A stretch of DNA of 8,748 nucleotides from Anaerolineaceae bacterium (GTDB lineage: Bacteria > Chloroflexota > Anaerolineae > Anaerolineales > Villigracilaceae): the NCBI GenBank assembly GCA_009885445.1, contig VFKQ01000078.1, positions 1 through 8,748 of the forward strand. The letters run 5' to 3'. Under the pieces are notes generated by a model. It was not told where the DNA came from. It worked only from the letters and a program-made list of their open reading frames with translations, and did no database searches. The position numbers and the translations under genes were made by a program. Below, in pieces: positions 5,011-8,748 of the stretch (positions within the stretch are counted from its first letter, which is position 1; each line of letters starts with the position of its first letter).

Positions 5011-6426
5011 TTACGGACGTACCAATTCTTTTTCTGCCGCCGCCATGATGGCATCCAATTCTTGATTTTGTTTATCTTCCAGCGGCGGGACAACGTGCTC
5101 GCGCAGGATTTTATCTGCCGCGTCCATGGCGCGGTCAGCCATTTGTTTGCGGCCCAATTTCTCTTCCCAGGCTTCCCACGAGTTGCGCTCGGCCAATTTG
5201 GTCAGCGCAATTTCGCCAGCGCGGATGTGCTTGAGCGTATGTTTTTGGCCGAGGAAATTGCGCGTGCCATTAATAACATTGCCGATGATTTCCACAGCGA
5301 GATGTTCAACATCGGCATTCAAGCCTTTGCGCAAACGCAGGACGCTGGCGGCAAGTTCGTTGTCCATCACCATTTGTGCGTAACAACTCATCACGCCGGC
5401 TTCCATTTCGCCGATGCCCGAAAGTTCGTCGGCGCCGGCCAGGGCGGGGATGGCGGCGTTGAGTCCGCGCTCGAAGGCGTTTTGCGCGTCGAGGGTGTGC
5501 GCATTGGTGGAGAATCCGTACACGTTGACGGCGAACCCGTAATAATGTCCGAGTTGGACCGTGCCGGCGGAGGTCATGCCCAATTCGACGCCGGCCCAGA
5601 TCAGGCCGGTGCGTGGTTCGAGCATCCCGATCCGTCCGCAATAAATATATCCGCTACCCGGGTTGATGATCTGTGCCAGCACCAGCATTGACAATGTCTC
5701 GGCGCTTTGTTGGACGATACTGCCGGTGATCGTCATGGGCGACGTCGCGCCGCTGGTGGGCGCGGGCAGGTTGGCCATGATGACTCCCGCTTTGGCCATT
5801 TCGATAACTGCGGCCGCGGCCGAGTCGTGGACTGTGAGCGGGCTGACCGGTGAAAGTGACAGAGTCAACTCTGATGCGGGTGTGCCCATTACGGCGGCCA
5901 TCTCGAGGGCGTACTTCACTTCGTCCGCATTTTGAATCCCTGGCCCTTGCATCGGTTTGACAGTATGCGGCAAACAATAACGATACATGGCCAGTGACAT
6001 TAATTCGCCGGGGATGTCGCGCGGCGTGAAAAAGGGCGTGACGGTGTGACAATTTTCTAGCGCGTCGAGCACGCGCGTTGAGTCGACCACGTCTTGCATC
6101 AACGCAATGCGCCGTTCACCTGTGCGCGGCTCGAACACGTCGCGCGCGCCGCCGAGGTTGTGAAAATATAAATTGCCGTCGCCGAAGGTGTTGACCTGCC
6201 CGTTGCGTCCGCGCACTGAGGGACGCTTGCCCGCTTTGGCGATGCAGTCCATCACCAATTGCGGAGGAAATTGAATGCGTCCATCTTTCATCTTGCAACC
6301 CGCATCCATGAGAATCGCCAGGCTGGGTTTGTGCGTCCACACAATGCCGATTTCATTTAATATGTACAGAGTGGCTTCGTGCATGGCTTGCAAATCTGTG
6401 TCGGAAAGGAACTTTAGGTTTTCCAT
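5011..6426 (-). CDS. MttB-family (trimethylamine methyltransferase-like) methyltransferase, non-pyrrolysine type
   Basis: This 471-residue protein matches the MttB superfamily in length and motifs. The N-terminus is LSDTDLQAMHEATLYILNEIGI. The TIM-barrel middle has GDGNLYFHNLGGARDVFEPRTGERR (82-106), LPHTVKPMQ (152-160), SPVSPLTVHD (192-201), MANLPAPTSGATSPMTITG (217-235) and YGFSTNAHTLDAQNAFE (303-319). Founding MttB carries pyrrolysine, encoded by in-frame UAG, near the last of these motifs. Here the frame is read with ordinary codons, so this is a homologue of the MtgB-like kind. Known members of that branch demethylate glycine betaine, carnitine, proline betaine or related quaternary amines onto a corrinoid protein. 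The exact substrate is unknown. The ATG at 6426 begins at the family N-terminus but has no clear Shine-Dalgarno. Its upstream region is a repeat. A RACo-like activator lies two genes downstream, supporting a corrinoid role. The stop is TAA. Confidence 0.9.
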   Translation of the reverse strand: MENLKFLSDTDLQAMHEATLYILNEIGIVWTHKPSLAILMDAGCKMKDGRIQFPPQLVMDCIAKAGKRPSVRGRNGQVNTFGDGNLYFHNLGGARDVFEPRTGERRIALMQDVVDSTRVLDALENCHTVTPFFTPRDIPGELMSLAMYRYCLPHTVKPMQGPGIQNADEVKYALEMAAVMGTPASELTLSLSPVSPLTVHDSAAAAVIEMAKAGVIMANLPAPTSGATSPMTITGSIVQQSAETLSMLVLAQIINPGSGYIYCGRIGMLEPRTGLIWAGVELGMTSAGTVQLGHYYGFAVNVYGFSTNAHTLDAQNAFERGLNAAIPALAGADELSGIGEMEAGVMSCYAQMVMDNELAASVLRLRKGLNADVEHLAVEIIGNVINGTRNFLGQKHTLKHIRAGEIALTKLAERNSWEAWEEKLGRKQMADRAMDAADKILREHVVPPLEDKQNQELDAIMAAAEKELVRP

Positions 6427-6452
6427 AATGATTTGCGTGCACTTAAAGTTTG

Positions 6453-6570
6453 TTTCTTAAGTACACGGATGACGCTGATTTGACGGAATTACACAGAAAA
6501 AGCATTAAAAAATCCGTGCGCGAAGCATCTATATAATCCGTTCAATCCGTGTACAAAAAGAGTTAAGAAA
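6453..6570. repeat. Inverted repeat with ATCCGT-type subrepeats filling the S9-MttB gap
   Basis: The outer arms are TTTCTTAA (6453-6460) with TTAAGAAA (6563-6570). The adjacent inner arms are GTACACGGAT (6461-6470) with ATCCGTGTAC (6545-6554); both pairs are exact. The right side carries 8 extra bases between the two motifs. Between the arms are further AATCCGT copies (6511-6517, 6535-6541). The element occupies nearly the whole gap, so any promoter for the MttB-family gene lies in or next to it. I see no good -35/-10 pair there. Confidence 0.7.
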
Positions 6571-6577
6571 CGCTCCC

Positions 6578-8377
6578 TTAGGCGGCAGTCTCCATTTCAG
6601 TTTTGCGCTCAAGGATGCGCGCTATGAAATTCACGCGTTTTGTTTCAGCATCCACCATGTTATCCACGTTGATGAAGGCGTGGCCTTCATTTTCATACAA
6701 CCACAATTCAGCATCGAGACCCAGCGCGCGTAATTTTTCATACGCCGCCACAGACTCTTGCGGCGGACAGCGCGGATCGTTCTCAGCGGCGATGAGTTGC
6801 ACGGGCACGCGAATCTTGTCGAGGAAGAAGAACGGCGAACGCTCACGCCACAGCGCTTCGTTCTCTTCGGGCTTGCCCATGTTTTCAATATCCCAATGTT
6901 GTAAATCTTCGCGCGAATTTTTATGGCCAGTGAACCAATTGATAAACGGCACAATTGCCGCGCCCACTGCGAAGACTTCGGGGTTGCGCGTTAGGGCTGT
7001 CATGGTCAGGTAGCCGCCGTGACTGCGGCCTGTGACGGCAATGCGCGCGCGGTCGGCGATTTTTTGGCCCACGAGATATTCTGCGGCGGCAACGCAGTCG
7101 TCGTTGTCAATGCGGCCAATCTCAAAACGATTCGACGTCTGCCACGCGCGACCATAACCTGTGGAGCCGCGATAGTTGGGGCAGATGATCGTCCAACCGC
7201 GCGAGGCCATGTGACTCAAAATCGGATACCATAAAAACGAAAGGTGCCAACTCGGTCCGCCGTGGATGAAGACTGCGGCGGGCGTGTGCTCGTCGGCATC
7301 TGCAGATTTGTATAACAATGCCGGAACAAGAGTCCCATCTTGCGCGGGGTAGGTGATTTCAATTGGCATCACAAATTCTTCATCGCGCAATTCGGCGGGC
7401 AGGGAATTTGTCAGCGGGGACACATGTCCATCGTCGAGCGTAGCCCGCCACAAGTCCGCGGGATGATGCGGACTCTCGAAGGCGGCGATGACGGAGCGCC
7501 CGTCTGCGCTGAAGGTGGGATTGTGGACGAGTCCGTCGCCGAAGCCGAGAGTCTGCACTGCGCCCGCTTCATTACTGACCTCAATGCGGGTGCGCGCTCC
7601 CTGCGCATTTACCCAGCCCAGGCATCCGCCGTCAGGTGACCAAAAAGGTTGGTAGTGGTTGCTCGCGCCGCTGGTGAGCCAGACGATGTTTTGCGTTTCG
7701 ATGTCATACACGCCGACTTGTTGCCAACCGGACTCGTTGGAGACAAACGCGATTTTTTTGCTATCCGGCGAAAACGCCGCACCTTCAGAATCTCCAGCGC
7801 CGATGCGTTGCGCACTGCCATCTTTGAGCGCGATGAGGAATACTCCGTTGTTTTGTATTTCCATGCAAGCCGTCATGGCGAGATATGCGCCGTCGGGTGA
7901 ATATTTCACAGAGTAGGCTGGCCCGCCTGCAGAGAAGGTGAACGTGTCGTCAGCGCCGTCCGCGTTCCGCGTATATAAATCGAAATTATTTTTCTTGTCA
8001 GAGAGATAGGCGATGCGCTTGCCGTCCGGCGACCATGCAAATGTGGGTTGCATTGCGAACTTTGCATGAGGATCAAGGTCCAGCGTTGTGCCGCTGTGTA
8101 AATTTTTTACAACGATGTGAAAACTTTCGCCGCCATCCAGATCAAGCGCCCAGGCGAGCGAAGCGCCATCGGGTGAATATTGCGGCGCGAATTTTGCGCC
8201 CTGGCCATCTGACATTTGGCGCGGAGTTGCGTTTTCTGTGTTGAGATCGAGTTCGTAAATTTCAAAATGGCCGAGCGGGTTGGAGGCAAACGCGATGCGA
8301 CCGCCGTCGGGGGAGATGTCGAATCCGGTTTCGGGTTCGACGATGGGGACTCTGAGAAGTTTTTCGAGGGAAATCAT
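6578..8377 (-). CDS. S9 family serine peptidase (prolyl oligopeptidase / acylaminoacyl-peptidase type)
   Basis: The likely product has 599 residues from the ATG at 8377, giving MISLEKLLRVP, with GAAGG 5 nt upstream. An ATG at 8389 and a TTG at 8422 in frame are less likely starts. Numbered from the TTG, residues 30-340 hold repeated SPDG motifs (37, 83, 131, 175, 218, 262) of TolB/PD40-like beta-propeller blades. The propeller caps the active site and limits access to small peptides. Residues about 350-610 are an alpha/beta hydrolase. It has oxyanion-region HGGPSW (387-392), PNYRGSTGYG (415-424), nucleophile S467 in GRSHGGY, acid D549 in AENDPRCP and H581 in NEGHAF, a complete triad. There is no signal peptide, so it is probably cytoplasmic. 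It lies between two MttB-family genes on the same strand. It may release amino acids or N-methylated residues from peptides, but general peptide turnover is equally possible. Confidence 0.9.
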   Translation of the reverse strand: MISLEKLLRVPIVEPETGFDISPDGGRIAFASNPLGHFEIYELDLNTENATPRQMSDGQGAKFAPQYSPDGASLAWALDLDGGESFHIVVKNLHSGTTLDLDPHAKFAMQPTFAWSPDGKRIAYLSDKKNNFDLYTRNADGADDTFTFSAGGPAYSVKYSPDGAYLAMTACMEIQNNGVFLIALKDGSAQRIGAGDSEGAAFSPDSKKIAFVSNESGWQQVGVYDIETQNIVWLTSGASNHYQPFWSPDGGCLGWVNAQGARTRIEVSNEAGAVQTLGFGDGLVHNPTFSADGRSVIAAFESPHHPADLWRATLDDGHVSPLTNSLPAELRDEEFVMPIEITYPAQDGTLVPALLYKSADADEHTPAAVFIHGGPSWHLSFLWYPILSHMASRGWTIICPNYRGSTGYGRAWQTSNRFEIGRIDNDDCVAAAEYLVGQKIADRARIAVTGRSHGGYLTMTALTRNPEVFAVGAAIVPFINWFTGHKNSREDLQHWDIENMGKPEENEALWRERSPFFFLDKIRVPVQLIAAENDPRCPPQESVAAYEKLRALGLDAELWLYENEGHAFINVDNMVDAETKRVNFIARILERKTEMETAA

Positions 8378-8548
8378 TTGGGCCTTCATTCTTTCTGCCG
8401 CCACGGACGCGAAGCGCGCCAAGGTTTAATAAAAGCCTTCGCATACTCCGCAGTTAGTGTGCGGTGGTTGAAATAAAACTCAATACACAATCATTCGTCG
8501 CTCTGTGGCGAATTGGAATGGCCCCTTTAAAATATTAAGTTGAAGCGC
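8378..8548. other. Gap between S9 peptidase gene and partial methyltransferase gene
   Basis: These 171 bp include the alternative upstream starts of the peptidase gene (TTG at 8422, ATG at 8389). The rest is AT-rich. A weak imperfect hairpin lies near 8493-8513 (ATTCGTCGC/GTGGCGAAT), possibly ending the upstream gene. I found no convincing promoter. Confidence 0.4.
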
Positions 8549-8748
8549 TTACACTGCCATCAACTCTGCGCCCGGGATGACAGGCATTTTGTCCATGCCA
8601 TATTCACTGGCTAACGAGAGCATGAATTCAGTCATTTCGTTTTGGCGCTCAATGGCGCTTTGCGGACGCTGATACTTGGCCACCAGCGCATTGGTGCGGA
8701 CTTTGGCACGCTCGAAGGTGTTCATTGAGCCGCCGAGTTGCCAGGCGC
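8549..8748 (-). CDS. C-terminus of a probable second MttB-family methyltransferase (cut by window edge)
   Basis: A minus-strand frame enters from the right edge and ends with TAA at 8551-8549, leaving 65 residues. It begins AWQLGGSMNTFERAK and ends with MPVIPGAELMAV. It is too short for automatic listing, but its codon use resembles its neighbours and it is open throughout. Its pattern AW..LG......RA........L......P........E matches, with similar spacing, the tail of the complete MttB homologue in this window (AWEEKLGRKQMADRA, then the REHVVPP region). MttB tails typically have this tryptophan-glycine-arginine-alanine arrangement. I therefore infer a paralogue. The portion that would carry the pyrrolysine site lies outside the window. 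The assignment rests on a short segment and could be wrong. Confidence 0.5.
   Translation of the reverse strand, partial: AWQLGGSMNTFERAKVRTNALVAKYQRPQSAIERQNEMTEFMLSLASEYGMDKMPVIPGAELMAV

Noticed and set aside
5062..5691. 209-residue plus-strand frame antisense to the MttB-family gene
   Set aside because: The opposite strand carries a full-length family match; the antisense frame is a by-product of GC-biased codon use.
6453..6570. CRISPR array
   Set aside because: The ATCCGT units are short, irregularly spaced and in both orientations; there are no equal-length spacers.

Overview
The window is bacterial chromosome of roughly 50-55% GC with compact coding and short intergenic gaps. Seven protein genes, one of them cut by the right edge, lie on the minus strand. 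A single tRNA gene lies on the plus strand. The combination of non-pyrrolysine MttB-family methyltransferases, a RACo-like activator, and dispersed palindromes of the GTAGGG...CCCTAC and GGTCTCGA...CTACTCGACCACC types resembles anaerobic Chloroflexota (Anaerolineae-like) genomes. That assignment is an inference from gene content, since no taxonomic marker is present.

Left part (1-1677): an ArfB-type ribosome-rescue hydrolase and a small protein with two S1 domains form a translation-related block on the minus strand. The S1 gene has a good Shine-Dalgarno and an extended -10 promoter. Divergent to it is a complete tRNA-His(GUG) with its own intrinsic terminator. About 85 bp further on is a second copy of the last 25 nt of this tRNA, this time followed by CCA. 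It looks like the scar of an integration event or of a lost tandem tRNA.

Right part (1726-8748), read on the minus strand from the right edge: the C-terminus of a probable MttB-family methyltransferase, an S9 prolyl-oligopeptidase-type serine peptidase, a complete MttB-family methyltransferase without an in-frame UAG, an M20 amidohydrolase, and a RACo-like ATP-dependent corrinoid activator with an N-terminal [2Fe-2S] domain. All are co-oriented with gaps of about 130-170 bp. Family knowledge suggests a corrinoid-dependent demethylation module: MttB homologues move a methyl group from a quaternary or tertiary amine to a corrinoid protein, and RACo repairs the corrinoid when it is oxidised to Co(II). 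The two hydrolases may release or process the substrate, which is speculation from context. No corrinoid protein or second methyltransferase (corrinoid to folate or thiol) is visible here.

Every gap in the right part except 8378-8548 carries a palindromic or inverted-repeat element, so the region is rich in small extragenic repeats. No transposase, CRISPR array, riboswitch or origin was recognised.
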